From: Parvularia atlantis
Lineage: Eukaryota > Opisthokonta > Rotosphaerida
Direction: 5' to 3'
Assembly (NCBI GenBank): GCA_943704415.1
Contig: CALSCO010002324.1
Coordinates: 1 to 13,474 of the forward strand
Length of the DNA stretch: 13,474 bases
Positions 1 to 9,575 of the stretch are shown piece by piece; the stretch's first letter is position 1; each line of letters begins with the position of its first letter. The notes under the pieces were generated by a model that was not told where the DNA came from, did no database searches, and saw only the letters and a list, made by a program, of their open reading frames with translations. The translations under genes and the position numbers were made by a program.

Positions 1-3000
1 ACCGGCCACCGTCTGCACCTGCGCCGCGAGCGACGCGCCGTCGAAGCCCTGCGCGTCCGCGCCGCACGCGAGCGTCGAGGCAAACGCGCCGAGGCCCGTG
101 CGGACGATGTTGCGCAGCTGCTCGCCGTCCTCGGCGCTCAGCTGCACGGCCGAGGCGTTGACCGACGCCGGCGAGAAGCTCGCGACGCTCTCGGGCGGGT
201 CAGGCAGCTTCGACAGAAGCAGGCCGTCGAGCGTGCTGACGAGGTTCTGCGCGTCGGGCGCGGTCTTAATCATGCTTGCCGTCTCCGTGAGGAAGCTGGT
301 GATCTTGGCGTAGCTCTCGTCGCTGATCTGGCCAGGCGAGTCGGTGCCCTTCTGCAGGACGCCAAGGACGCTCGTTAGCACGGCCGGCGTGATCTCGCCA
401 CCGGCTTCTGCCGAGGCCAGGACGTTTCGCAGGATCGCGTTGCGCAGCTCCGCCGAGGCCGGGCCGGTGGGGATGCTGTTGAGCGCGTCCAGCAGCGCCG
501 AGGCCGTGATGGACGCGAGCACGGTGTTGGTCGTGTTGAACGCCTTGGTGGCGTTCTGCAGCTGGTTGACGTTGACGACGCCAACGACCTGGATCACGGC
601 CGAGCGCACGATGGTCGAGGGCGCGTCGTATGACCTGCGCGTCCACGCGCGCGTCAAACGCCACAGACCAGCGTGCAAGGCGTAGGACGCACGAGCCGGC
701 GCTGACGATGCCAAAGAGGGTGACGTTGCCGGCCGGGAGCAGCTGGATCGAGGCCGAAGTGTTGTTTGAGGCTGCGCCGAGGTACGTCACGCCGAACGAG
801 CTGAGGGTGGCGTCCACGCCCTGGACGTAGGCGAAGCGGTAGAGCACGTCTTTGGTCGGCGCGGCCCAGCCCGTGAGCGTGAGCGTGACCGGGTTGGTGG
901 CATCGAGCGGCGCGACCTAACGGCCCGGGGCGCGTGCGTCAGGCACGGTTGCGAGCGGGCGGGTCAACACGTGCACACCGTCGAAGGCGAGAAGCTGAAG
1001 GAGCCGCCCGAGGGCGCGGGCACAGTCGCAAACTGCGTTGTGGCGGTCGACCAGTTGCCCGTCGCGAGGTTGGTCACGTTGAATGCGATCGTGTAGACGG
1101 CGCCGGGCTGGAGCGATGCGGCCGGTAACGAGAGCGTGCGCTGCGCGAGGCGGCATGAGTGCGGTCCGCGGCGCGCAGGCTCACACAAGCGCACCTGGTT
1201 GGTCTGCGTGATCTGCGGGCACACGGCGATGGGATCAATGCACGTCCACGTGTAGAGAAGGCTGGCCATGGGCAGCGGCGAGGGCGTGACGGTCGCCTGG
1301 AACACGACGGCCGCGTCGAGACCGGCCGAGCCGACCTGCTCGTTCAGGTACGAGCTTGCGGCGCCCGCGCTGGTGCGGCGCACGGTCGCGGTGTAGTAGA
1401 CCGGTGTGGGCGTCGCGGTCGCTGTCGGTGTCTGCGTCGGAGCACGGGTGGTTGGGCGGTTCGTTGGGGCGTTAGTCGGGCGGCCAGTGGGGCCGCCAGT
1501 CGGGCCGCCAGTCGGGCCGCCAGTCGGGCCGCCAGTTGGGCCGCCAGTCGGGCCGCCAGTCGGGCCGCCAGTCGGGCCGCCAGTCGGGCCGCCAGTCGGG
1601 CCGCCGGTTGGACCCGGGCTTGAGCTGGGATCGATCGGCGGAACGACGGGCACCGTTGGCGTTGGCGTAGCCGTGGCGGTCGCGCTCTCGGTGAAGCTCG
1701 CGGTCGAGCTCTCGGTGAAGCTCGCGGTCGCGCTCTGGGTGTAGGAGGCCGTTGCGCTCTCGGTGAAGCTCGCAGTCGCACTCTCGGTGAAGCTAGCCGT
1801 CGCGCTCTCGGTGAAGCTCGCGGTCGAGCTCTCGGTGAAGCTCGCGGTCGAGCTCTCGGTGAAGCTTGCCGTCGCGCTTTGTGTGTAGGAGGCCGTGTCG
1901 GACTGCGTAGACGAGGCCGTGGCCGACTGAGTGAAGGAGGCGGTCGCCGACTGGGTGAAGCTCGCCGTGGCCGATCGCGTGAAGCTCGCGGTGGCGCTCT
2001 GCGTCGAAGTCTGGGTCGCCGACTCGGTCGCGGAGGCCGTCGCTGAGCGGGTAAAGCTCGCCGTCGCGCTCTGGGTCAAAGTCGCCGTGGCGCTCTGCGT
2101 GGAGGACCGGGTCGCCGACTGCGTTGAGGTGGCGGTAGCGCTCCGCGTGAACGCTGCGCGGGCGCGGGCGCGGGCGCGGGCGTGTGAGGGGGGTATTTTC
2201 TGCCGCACAGCAGACCGCACGCACAGGCCGTGGCGCTCGCGGTTGGGCTCGGTGTGTGGCAGCGCAGATCCGAGCGCAGCGCAGCGCACGTGAAGAAGTA
2301 GGCCACGCCCTGGTTTGTGTTGGAGCCGACGGTCACGGCGCTGTCGCCCACGACGACGTAGTTGTTGCCGATGGTGATGCCCGAGCCGGCGCCGAACTCT
2401 GCGCGCGCACGCAAGCCCATCAGTCTCGCCGGCGGGCGGTGGAGGCGCACGCACGGGTCGAGCTCGAGGTGCCCGAGAGCGTGCCATAGAGGACCGGGCT
2501 GCTGAGCGTGGTCAGGTCGTACAGGAAGACCGCTGTGAGCGAGCGTGCGCGTCGCCTGGTCAGCCGCACGCAGAGCGCGCAGAGCGCGGGAAACGCACAG
2601 CCGGTGCCGATGACGGGCGCGGAGACGGCGAGGTTCACGCCGAGCGCGGCGAGGCCGAAGCCGAACTTGCCCGTCGCGACGTTGGGCACAGACGTGAGCG
2701 TCGCCTGGATCGTGTTGGTGCAGGCCGACAGGGAGCACGAGTAGATGTAGACCGTGCCGCCAGTCGAGAGGGCGGACGCGCCCACGGCGAGGAAGTTGGA
2801 GGTGAGCGCGACGGCGTAGCCGTAGTTGGCTGCGGGCCGCGGCGGTCAGCGGCGCGTGGGCACGCTCAGCGCATCCCCGCACGCACTGTTCCAGGTGCCA
2901 AGACCGAGCAAGTTCGGGGTCCCGCACGTGCTTGCGGTTGAGCAGAGAACGTCGATGGCGCGCGCCGGGTAGGTGGACGAGCCGCCGCCGATGTCGCCCG

Positions 3001-3739
3001 TGACCCAGTGGCGCGTGCCGGGCTGGATGGCCACCGAGTAGCCGCCGAAGTACGCTTGCGCGGTAGTGAAGGAGATCGGGTTGGCCGTGATCGTGCCGCC
3101 GTTCGAGTTGCACTGCGTCGCGCTGTTGCAGGTGACGGTGGCCACGCCGCCGTTGGCGAGGTACGGCAGGCCCGTGACGACGTAGATCTGGCTCGCGACG
3201 ATCGTCGCCGCGACAGACCATCCGGCCTGGCCCGATGCAGCGGTGTACAGGCCGATCTGCGTGCAGCTGGGCGTGGTCACATTGCAGCTGAAGATGTAGA
3301 CGTAGCCCGTCGAGCTGCGCACGTGCGCGCACAGTGAGGAAACACGCCTGAAACAGGGGCGTTTCGGGCCGCACCTGGGAGCACCGACGACGACGATACT
3401 GCTGCTGGCGAGCGCGACGGCGGCGCCAAACTTTCGGCCGGCTGTGGGTGACGCCACGCGCAGGCGGAACGCGCACGAGGGCGTGCCGGACGTGCTGCAC
3501 TGGTACAGCATGAACGCATCCGACGTGAGCGCTGAGCCGGTGTTGAGCACCTGATTGAAGGCAGGCGCGCCCACGACGAGCACGCCCGACGCCGCGTCGA
3601 GCGCGGTTGACGTGCCGAAGTAGGCGCTGGCGGCACTGCTGTCGGCCAGCCCCGTGCGCGCGTAGAACTGCGCCGTGGCCGGGGCGGCGGCGAGGGCGAG
3701 CGGCACGAGGAGCGCCCACCACGCGCGCAGATTCGCCAT
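1..3739 (-). CDS. FG-GAP / Ser-Thr repeat / REJ-domain surface protein, 5' part (partial at window edge)
   Basis: Proposed coding exons, in transcription order: 3739-3375, 3314-2887, 2829-2599, 2532-2455, 2398-2225, 2153-1195, 1140-979, 916-693, 634-1. All eight junctions keep phase and give 1085 residues still open at the left edge. The start is the ATG before a clear signal peptide (residues 1-23, MANLRAWW then a hydrophobic core to ATAQ). Residues about 24-425 hold repeated FG-GAP-like blades ([32 protein letters not shown]). Residues 427-586 are 20 octapeptides of SATASFTE type, followed by PTGG repeats and a PT-rich linker. About 680-885 resembles an REJ domain ([25 protein letters not shown]). 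The rest is helical and like the GAIN region of polycystin-1 or adhesion receptors, so a GPS site and membrane segments may lie beyond the window. Secretion and adhesion are inferred from the domains. The REJ assignment is from memory of the family. Confidence 0.8.
1492..1611 (-). repeat. 12-nt minisatellite, 10 units, encoding PTGG
   Basis: Ten nearly identical 12-nt units (plus-strand form gggccgccagtc) encode PTGG ten times, followed by a diverged PTGR and a [10 protein letters not shown] tail. Near-identity at silent sites points to recent slippage or unequal exchange, so the copy number is probably variable between isolates. The array continues the stalk of the surface protein. Confidence 0.9.
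1672..2151 (-). repeat. 24-nt coding repeat, 20 units, encoding Ser/Thr octapeptides
   Basis: Twenty consecutive in-frame 24-nt units encode octapeptides close to FTESATAS, with E/Q/R varying at the third position and F, S, Y, A or L at the first. Units nearest the C-terminal side (about 1680-1870) are most alike and those near 2000-2150 most diverged, which suggests expansion from one end. The array is Ser/Thr-rich and probably an O-glycosylated stalk between the propeller and the REJ domain. The repeat has few stops in any frame, so long spurious ORFs appear on both strands here. Confidence 0.9.
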
Positions 3740-3967
3740 GTTTCTCTCCTTCCCCCGGGCCTGGCGGCAGATCTGCGCGGGGCCGTCAGCGTGGGGCACA
3801 AGGCGCGCGCGGCAGTGGCAGAGAGGGCAGAGAGGACCGCGCAGAGGTGTCGGAGAAAGGTTTCGAGGACGGAGGCGGAGCGCGTGCACGGAGAAAAAAC
3901 CAAAACACCCCCGCGGCCAATTTGCGGCCATCGATCGTTTCGAAGATCGACAATCCATCTCGCGCAC
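3740..3967 (-). other. Leader region of the surface-protein gene, no coding feature seen
   Basis: Between the Rab exon and the surface-protein ATG the minus strand is pyrimidine-rich near the start, with runs of CTCTCTGCC type, and carries T-rich and C-rich runs near 3895-3915. I see no further Rab sequence, in particular no NKxD motif. It probably holds the promoter and 5' UTR. One minus frame happens to stay open through it into the signal peptide; I regard that as chance. Confidence 0.4.
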
Positions 3968-4137
3968 GTGGTCGAACGACTCGCGGTCGGTCACGTCAAA
4001 GACAAGCACGACGCCGTGGGCGTGGCGGAAGTAGGACGAGACGATCGTGCGGAAGCGCTCCTGGCCGGCCGTGTCCCACACCTGCAGCTTCAAGTTGACG
4101 ACCTTGTCGTCGACGTTGAGTCGCTGAATCTTGAAGT
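3968..4137 (-). pseudogene. Orphan Rab GTPase exon (switch I to start of helix 3)
   Basis: A 170-nt stretch reads as the middle of a Rab GTPase: [11 protein letters not shown], then the G3 motif [11 protein letters not shown], then [23 protein letters not shown], much like Rab1/Rab8. It has normal exon borders: an acceptor ending CCAACAG and a donor GTGCGCGAG. Nothing upstream (4138-4253) encodes a GxxxxGKS/T P-loop, and nothing downstream encodes NKxD or a Cys tail. The next genes begin at once on both sides, so no room is left for other exons. A 13-nt first exon (ATG at 4217-4229) could be joined in frame but would not give a GTPase. Most likely a gene fragment left by duplication or rearrangement. 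Rab identity is near certain; functional status is inference. Confidence 0.8.
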
Positions 4138-4253
4138 CTGTTGGGCTAAGTCGTGCCGCTGCGGCGCTGCTTGAGTTACTCTGGCCCCCCCCTGCTGGGC
4201 GTGCACGTGCTCTGTTCATGGGTGCTGCTGCTAAAACGTGCTCAGAATGCTCT

Positions 4254-5564
4254 CTACAGGCTGCCCGCGCGCACGGGCGCGGCCGGGGCCGCGTCGAGCG
4301 CAAACTCGGCCTCAATCGGCCGGTGGTCCGACAGCGCGTAGTCGGCCGGGTCGGGCCAGTCGCGGTCGTCGACGTGCTCCGGGAAGACGCGCACGGCGAG
4401 CGGGCGGAGGCGGCGCGCACGCACGCTGCGCGGCACATCAGCGCGCACGGAACTGCCACGCGCGCGCGCGCACGTACCTGTAGAAGACAAAGTCGACCGA
4501 GACGTCGTGCCCACGGTGGTTCTTGTGCGTGATTGCGAGCTCGCGCCCGAGCACGTCCAGCGCGGCCGAGCGGAAGCCGTGCGCGGCCAGGTGCCGGTAG
4601 ACGTAGTCGTCGCAATCGCCGTTGAAGTCGCCTGCGAGCACCGTCGGCACGCCCGCGTAGTGCGCGCCGAACCGTCTGCGAGCGGTGCGCGCGCAGTGAG
4701 GAGCAGCAGGGTGCGGGCGCACGCCGGTGCGCGCACAGCCGCTGGTACGCCTCAAGCGCGCCTAGCAGACCGCCGACCTGCTGCCGGCGCAGGCGGTCGT
4801 CAAAGTCCGAGTGCGGGAAGGTCAGGTGCGTGTTGCCCACGAGAAAGTCCTGTGCGGCACAATATCGATCAGCACGCGCGCAGCTACGCGCGCTCGCACA
4901 CGCGCCTGCCCGCCGCTGCGCAGGTGCACGACGGACGCGACGCGGTCGCCGTCGTCGTCAAACGGGATGTTGTGCACGTCGATGACCCTGCGGCGCAGTG
5001 GGCGCGCGCGTGAGACGCAGCGCCGTAACGGACGGAGACGCAGCGCACTCGAGCGCGCGCGAGACGAGGAAGGCGATGGCGTCCTCCTTGTGCCGCGTGC
5101 GCTTGAACGTGATCAGTGCGTACCTGCCCACACACGCACATGCACGCGCACACGCAGCAGCATCAGCCGCGCGCACGCTGGCACCAGCGCGCGCGCGCAC
5201 CGATCGAGCAGCTGCTCGCCAAAGAGCCGCGGCAGCCCGCCGGCCATCCACAGCTCCTGCAGGCACACGACGTCCGAGTTGATGTGCCGCAGCAGCTCGA
5301 CGATGCGCAGGTTGCGCGCCGTGTACCGCGCCTCGTCATCGCTCTCGAGCTGCGACGCGCGAGACGATCAGTTCGCCGCGCGCATCGTTTCGCACATCGC
5401 CGCTGCGCGCACGGCCGGCGGGGCTGCGGGCAAGGCGGGCCGCACACGGTGGTAGCACGGCGCGAGCAGCTGCGCACCGCACACGAGGACCGCGTCAACT
5501 TCGCCCGCGAGCGCGCAGCATGCGCCGAACGTACGTTAAAGGTCAGGACGCGCACCCGTATCAT
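4254..5564 (-). CDS. Endonuclease/exonuclease/phosphatase (EEP) superfamily protein
   Basis: Exons in transcription order: 5564-5535, 5469-5446, 5349-5201, 5123-5049, 4987-4900, 4849-4737, 4675-4478, 4425-4254. Phases agree at every junction and give 282 residues and a TAG stop. EEP signature residues are in order: LTFN (N10), LQELW (E50, metal ligand), GNTHLTFPH (N128, H130), AGDFNGD (D176, N178), VDFVFY (D221) and the C-terminal SDHRP (D259, H260). These are the metal-binding and catalytic positions of the DNase I / Ccr4 / sphingomyelinase fold, so the enzyme is probably an active Mg2+-dependent phosphodiesterase. The opening LAPCYHR and TARN resemble a subgroup I recall from plants and protists related to Ccr4-like deadenylases; the substrate cannot be told. 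No signal peptide is seen. It is divergent from the metaxin gene across 116 bp. Confidence 0.85.
5446..5469 (-). other. 24-nt micro-exon (exon 2) of the EEP gene
   Basis: Between the first exon (LTFN) and the exon starting LESDDEARY lies an eight-codon piece reading LLAPCYHR. It is flanked by an acceptor ending GTGCGCAG and a donor GTGCGGCC, both in phase 0. Joined, the three exons read [17 protein letters not shown], matching the N-terminal motif expected for this EEP subgroup. The downstream intron (96 nt) is longer than most here, so another tiny exon inside it is not excluded. Confidence 0.65.
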
Positions 5565-5680
5565 CGCTTGTCACTCAAAATCTACCGTGTGAGCACCACA
5601 ACAGAGGGGGAAAGAGTGCATGGAGGGGTGTGCAGCGCAGGGTAGCAGTAGAGAGGGTGACGTAGATAGGCGTGCAAAAC
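5565..5680. promoter_or_regulatory. Shared divergent promoter region, EEP (-) and metaxin (+)
   Basis: Only 116 bp separate the two start codons, so both promoters and 5' leaders must lie here or overlap the genes. The segment is less GC-rich than its surroundings and holds a GA-rich run near 5603-5615. I see no convincing TATA box. A GTGAC core occurs on each sense strand shortly before each ATG, loosely like the motif upstream of the FHIP and kelch genes. Confidence 0.5.
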
Positions 5681-7164
5681 ATGAGCTCAACAGCGCCGGA
5701 CAACGCGCGCGCTGAGACGACCGCCGCGCCGGCGCTCGTGCTGCTGGCGTGGCGCGGCGTGGGCGAGCTGGCGTCGCTCGACGCTGCGTGTCTGGCCGTG
5801 CAGGCCTACATGCGGTTCGCGCAGCTCGACTTTGCCGTGAGCGCCGCGCACGACCCGCGCGCGTCCGACACCGGTGCGGATTGATCGCGGCCCGCGCGCG
5901 ATGTGGCCCGCGCATCGCCGCATCCGGCAGGCCCCCCCCCCCGTCTCATGCTGTGCCGCGATCGGGCCAATCAGGTGAACTCCCGGTGCTCCTGGACGAC
6001 GGCGAGGTCGTGGCCGGCGCGCCCGCCGTGCTCGCCCACCTCCGCGCGAGCGGGCACAACGCCGACTACCGCCTGAGCGAGGCGCAGCAGGCCGACGTCA
6101 AGGCGTACTGCAGCCTCGTCGAGGACCAGCTGCACGACGCGCTGGTGCGCGACGCATATCGGGGGTGCCTGGTTATGGGGAGATTTGGCTGACAATGATC
6201 GCGCGTGGCAGCTGCACGCGTGGTGGGCCGACGACGTCAACTACGTCAAGGCCGTGCAGCCGCTGTACGCGCGCGCCATCCCGTTCCCGTGGAACTACGT
6301 GCAGCCGCAGCGCATCCGCCAGCAGGTGCTCGCACGCCTCGAGCAGCACGCGCTCGGCTGCAGCCCCGCGCCCGACGCCGAGCACGTGCGCGATCAGTAG
6401 CCCGATGTCGAGTCTGCCTGGCATGCTCACGCGGTCGCGCCGCCAGATGTACATGATGGCGCGCCAGTGCTACGCCTCGCTCGCCGCCAAGCTCGACACG
6501 AAGCACTACTTCTTCGGCGACAGGTGGCAGGCCGTGCGCGTCGTGCTGCGTCGTGAGCTGACGGCGGAGAACGCAGTCCGACCACGCTCGACGCGATCGT
6601 CTTCGGGCACCTCGCCGTGCAGTACTACTTCCCGCTGCCGAACCACAAGCTGAAGACGACCATGAGCGGCGCGTGCTTGCTGCATCCGCGCTTGCTGGCT
6701 GACGCGACGCGGCACGCGTGCACAGCCTTCCCGAACCTGATCGAGTTCCTCAACCGCGTGCAGCAGACGTACTTCCAGGAGTGGACGCCCGCGCCACTCA
6801 CGGCCCCGCCCTCGCCCGTCAAGACGTGCGCTGCGTGTTGCGACGTCGGCACAGTGCACCTGACGTGAGCGCCGCGTAGCCCTCGCAAGACGCCCAGGAA
6901 AGGCGACGACGCGGCGGGCTCAGCGCCGTCCACGCCCGGCCGCGCTCGACCGGCCGCGGATGCGTCGCCCAGGAAGCCGCCGCAGCCGAAGGAGCGGAGC
7001 AGTGCGTGCGCGTTCAGTGGCGGTGGCGGCACAAGGAGCGCACTGACGTGGTGGACGCAGAGCTTGAGCAGGACGAGCAGCGCCAGCGGATCGCGTCGTT
7101 CGCTGTTGCGGCCGTCGCCGTCGTGGGCTACATCGTGTACGTGAGCATGCGCCGAACAGGCTGA
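5681..7164 (+). CDS. MTX1: Metaxin / SAM37-like mitochondrial outer membrane protein
   Basis: Exons: 5681-5873, 5975-6144, 6212-6385, 6447-6523, 6577-6668, 6726-6825, 6880-7001, 7061-7164. Phases agree and give 343 residues. Residues about 18-92 form a thioredoxin-like Tom37/GST-N half (TGELPVLLDDGE, AGAPAVLAHLR). A GST-C-like half follows, with the metaxin hallmark FFGDSPTTLDAIVFGHLA (about 201-218) and FPNLIEFLNRV. Then come a Pro/Lys-rich disordered linker, a charged stretch (LEQDEQRQR) and a single membrane span at about 320-337 with a short basic tail (SMRRTG), a tail anchor. Metaxins belong to the SAM complex that inserts beta-barrel proteins in the mitochondrial outer membrane, so this suggests an organism with import-competent mitochondria. 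The C-terminal anchor favours MTX1/SAM37 over MTX2. The start could shift, but the next upstream codons contain no ATG. Confidence 0.85.
5930..5942 (+). repeat. Poly-C tract in metaxin intron 1
   Basis: An uninterrupted run of about eleven C follows an alternative AG in the 101-nt first intron, the longest intron in the window. Such a run is prone to length error in sequencing and could account for the unusual intron length. Confidence 0.7.
6669..6725 (+). other. Probable GC-AG intron in the metaxin gene
   Basis: The 57 nt can be read through in frame, but removing them with a GC donor (gcgcgtgc) and an acag acceptor joins KTTMS to AFPNL. That restores the spacing between the KL and NL positions I recall for human metaxin-1. 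A branch-like ggctgacg lies inside. The nearby GT donor at 6673 would give a 53-nt intron and shift the frame, so it cannot be used with this acceptor. Confidence 0.5.
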
Positions 7165-7199
7165 GTGTGCCTCTGTGAATGTGCATTCTAGAAACAAGT
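7165..7199. other. 35-nt convergent intergenic spacer
   Basis: The metaxin stop (+) and the FHIP stop (-) are only 35 nt apart. The spacer is relatively AT-rich and contains gtgaatgtgcattctag. I see no canonical AATAAA on either strand, so poly(A) sites must use another signal or lie inside the opposing gene, giving overlapping antisense 3' ends. Confidence 0.6.
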
Positions 7200-9524
7200 C
7201 TACGTTACGCTGTGCTGCAGCGGCTCGTGGTCCTGGATCGCGGCCTCGTACAGCGCCTCAACCTTCGGCTCGATGTGGACCTGCGCGCGCGCGTCAGTGC
7301 TCGCCCGCGTCGTGCAGGTGGCCGGCTCACGATGAAGAGCGCGGCGAGCTCGCTGCAGAACTCGGTCAGCAGCAGAAACGAGAGCAGCAGCGCGTGCTCC
7401 TTGGGCGGCAGGGCGAGCGCGTCCGCGTGCCTCAGCGCGTGCAGCTTCTCCGCCAGCCCGGTGATGCCTGCACAACGTTGGCTGCGGCACGCCGCGCGTC
7501 ACACACGGCAGCCTCTTGTGCATGTGTGCGCACCGCGTCCGTTGCAGCGCCCCCGCGACGGCCTGGAACAGCGGCCCGTGCGACGACAGCAGCGCCCACT
7601 GCAGCGCGGCGCTCCAGTGGCACGCGGCGAGCTGTGGCGGCATGCGTCACACCGCGCACGGCAAGCGGGCAGACAGCGGCCGGCGCACCCTGGCCAGACA
7701 TGACGATGCGAGCAGCGCCTTGTCGAGCGCAATGTCCGGCATCTGCGCCACGCACTCGACTAGCGCGCGTAGCAGCGGTCCGTCGGCGCGCGCGTCGGGC
7801 GGGACGGCGCAATGCCACGTGTTCAGCCGCTTCACCTCGTACTCGACCGCGCTGCGGGCTTCGCCCAGGTACTGGTCCTGCGCCGCCAGCCGGTCGTCCT
7901 CCTCGAGCGACGGCTCGTCCTCCGAAGGCAGACTCAGCTCATCCTGCAACTCGGGCAGCAGACGGCGCTGCAGCTCGTTCGGGTGCACGATCAGCTCGCT
8001 CAGGCTGCCCGTGCGCGGCGGTGGTGCCTCGGGCCCGCTCGCGAGATGCAACCACGTGTTGATCGTCTCGTGTACATCGTGCAGGCTCGGCCACGCGCTC
8101 GGCTCGGGCGGCTCGCTGGGTACCAGCGCGAGCTGCACGACGACGGCCGGGTCGTGGTGCTGCAGCACGGCGTCCCACAGCCCCAGCGTCGCGACGGCCA
8201 GCGGCTCCGAGAGCCCGTCTATCCTGTGCACGAGCTCGACCTGGACAGTGTCGACGATGAGGGCCTCGAACGCGCGCACGAGCTGCGGACTGCGGATCTC
8301 GCGCAGCGTCGCGGCGAGGTAGAGCGTCGTCTGCGTGGCGATGCGCTCGGCCGGCTTGAGCAGCGCGTCGCACACGACCGGCAGCAGCAGCTTCTGTTGC
8401 ACGGCCGCGCACACGTCCTGCGCGAGCTCGGGCGCGGGGCTGAGGCCCACGAGGCCGTCGACAAACTGCAGATACTCGACGTAGCACCACCACAGCCACC
8501 CGGTGTCGGTCTCGCTGGTGCCCGCGAGGCTGACGGGCGAGCGCGGTGTGCTGAGGCGGCTGGCGCCGTTGCTGCCACGCTGCGGCGTGCTGGAGGTCGA
8601 GCCGGACGCGGAGCCGATGGCGGACGCGCTGCCCGTGAACATTGGCAGGGCCAGGTACTGCTCAGCGAGCTTGACGGCGATCTGCGGGCCGATGAACGCG
8701 TCCTGGATCAGGTACGTGGCGATCGACGGGTCGTGCCGGATGAGGTCGACCACGAGCAGCAGGCCCTGCCGCGCTCTGCGACCGACGTCGTCCTGTGGCG
8801 AGCACGTCAGGTACCGTCTGTGCGCACGGGGCTGGCGCCGCACCTCGAGAGCGAGCGCCTCAAGCAGGCAGCCGACGACGAGGAATCGCGGGTCGGCGGC
8901 AGTGCCGAGTCCGGCTGTCTGCGCGCGCAGCCGTGCGGGCGTGGGCCCCGCGAAGACGAGCGGCAGCAGCGCCGGCGTTGCGACGACGCGCTCGACGACG
9001 GCGACGCACAGCTCGACCCAGCCCATGAGCACGGCCGCGCCGGCGCCGTCGCGCTTGTCGAGGCGGCCACTGTCGCGCAGGAGGCGCTCGATCGGCACGC
9101 GCACCACGCTCTCGGGCAGCAGCTGCACGCGCACGGTCTTGAGCAGGTTGGCTAGGAAGTGCAGCACGACGCCGCGCACGGCCGGCAGCGGCCGCCCGTC
9201 CTCGGCGCATCGCACAAGCGCGTCGCACACGTGCTGCTGCAGCACGAACTCGACGCACGGCCCCGTAGGCGCGACGTCGTTCGGCTGGTTCTCGGCCGCG
9301 TCCGCCTCGCGCTGCAGGCTCGCAATCATCTCGCCCAGATGCTCCGCGATCAGCTCGACCGCGCGCGCCCGCTCGCCCGTCTCGTCCATCAGCTTGCGCG
9401 CCCGGTCCCAGTTGGCCGCGAGCACGTCCACCTCGCCCGGCGGCGGGCGCATCATGTCGCTCACGGTAGTGTGCACGGCATCGTTCACGGCGCTGACCAC
9501 GTTCTGCAGCCACGACGACAGCAT
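7200..9524 (-). CDS. FHIP: FHIP / FAM160 (FTS-Hook-interacting protein) family protein
   Basis: Exons in transcription order: 9524-8844, 8792-7689, 7631-7534, 7481-7331, 7280-7200; 704 residues, stop TAG. The first intron (8843-8793, 51 nt) is in frame and stopless but has a GTGCGG donor, a CCTGACG branch and a CCACAG acceptor, so I remove it. The protein is an all-helical repeat type. Near the N-terminus it has GPCVEFVLQQHVCDALV, then AVRGVVLHFLANLLKTV and LLPESVVRVPIERLL, the block typical of the FHIP/RAI16-like domain. Later blocks WCYVEYLQFVDGLVGLSP and TQTTLYLAATLREIRSP also fit. A Ser/Thr-Pro rich loop (about residues 290-335) interrupts the domain. In animals and fungi FHIP proteins join Hook and FTS to link endosomes to dynein; that role here is inferred from the family. 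The start ATG lies 51 nt downstream of a conserved promoter motif. Confidence 0.82.
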
Positions 9525-9575
9525 CGGGACGCGGACGTCGACGGCGCGCGGGCGGCGCCACGCGGACGGCACTCG

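Noticed and set aside
1406-1744. Plus-strand ORF with repeated PVGP units
   Set aside because: It is the antisense reading of the PTGG minisatellite; the minus reading is in frame with conserved domains on both sides.
1672-2151. CRISPR-like array
   Set aside because: Tandem 24-nt units without spacers, in a coding frame, in a eukaryotic intron-bearing gene.
2846-4840. Continuous 664-aa minus ORF joining EEP exon 6, the Rab exon and the surface-protein signal peptide
   Set aside because: It reads through introns and UTRs that happen to lack stops. An internal signal peptide after a Rab piece makes no biological sense as one protein.
7812-9155. Long plus-strand ORF (447 aa) antisense to FHIP
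   Set aside because: GC-rich third positions leave few stops on the opposite strand. The sequence is Arg/Ala/Gly-rich with no family pattern, while the minus strand shows clear FHIP blocks.
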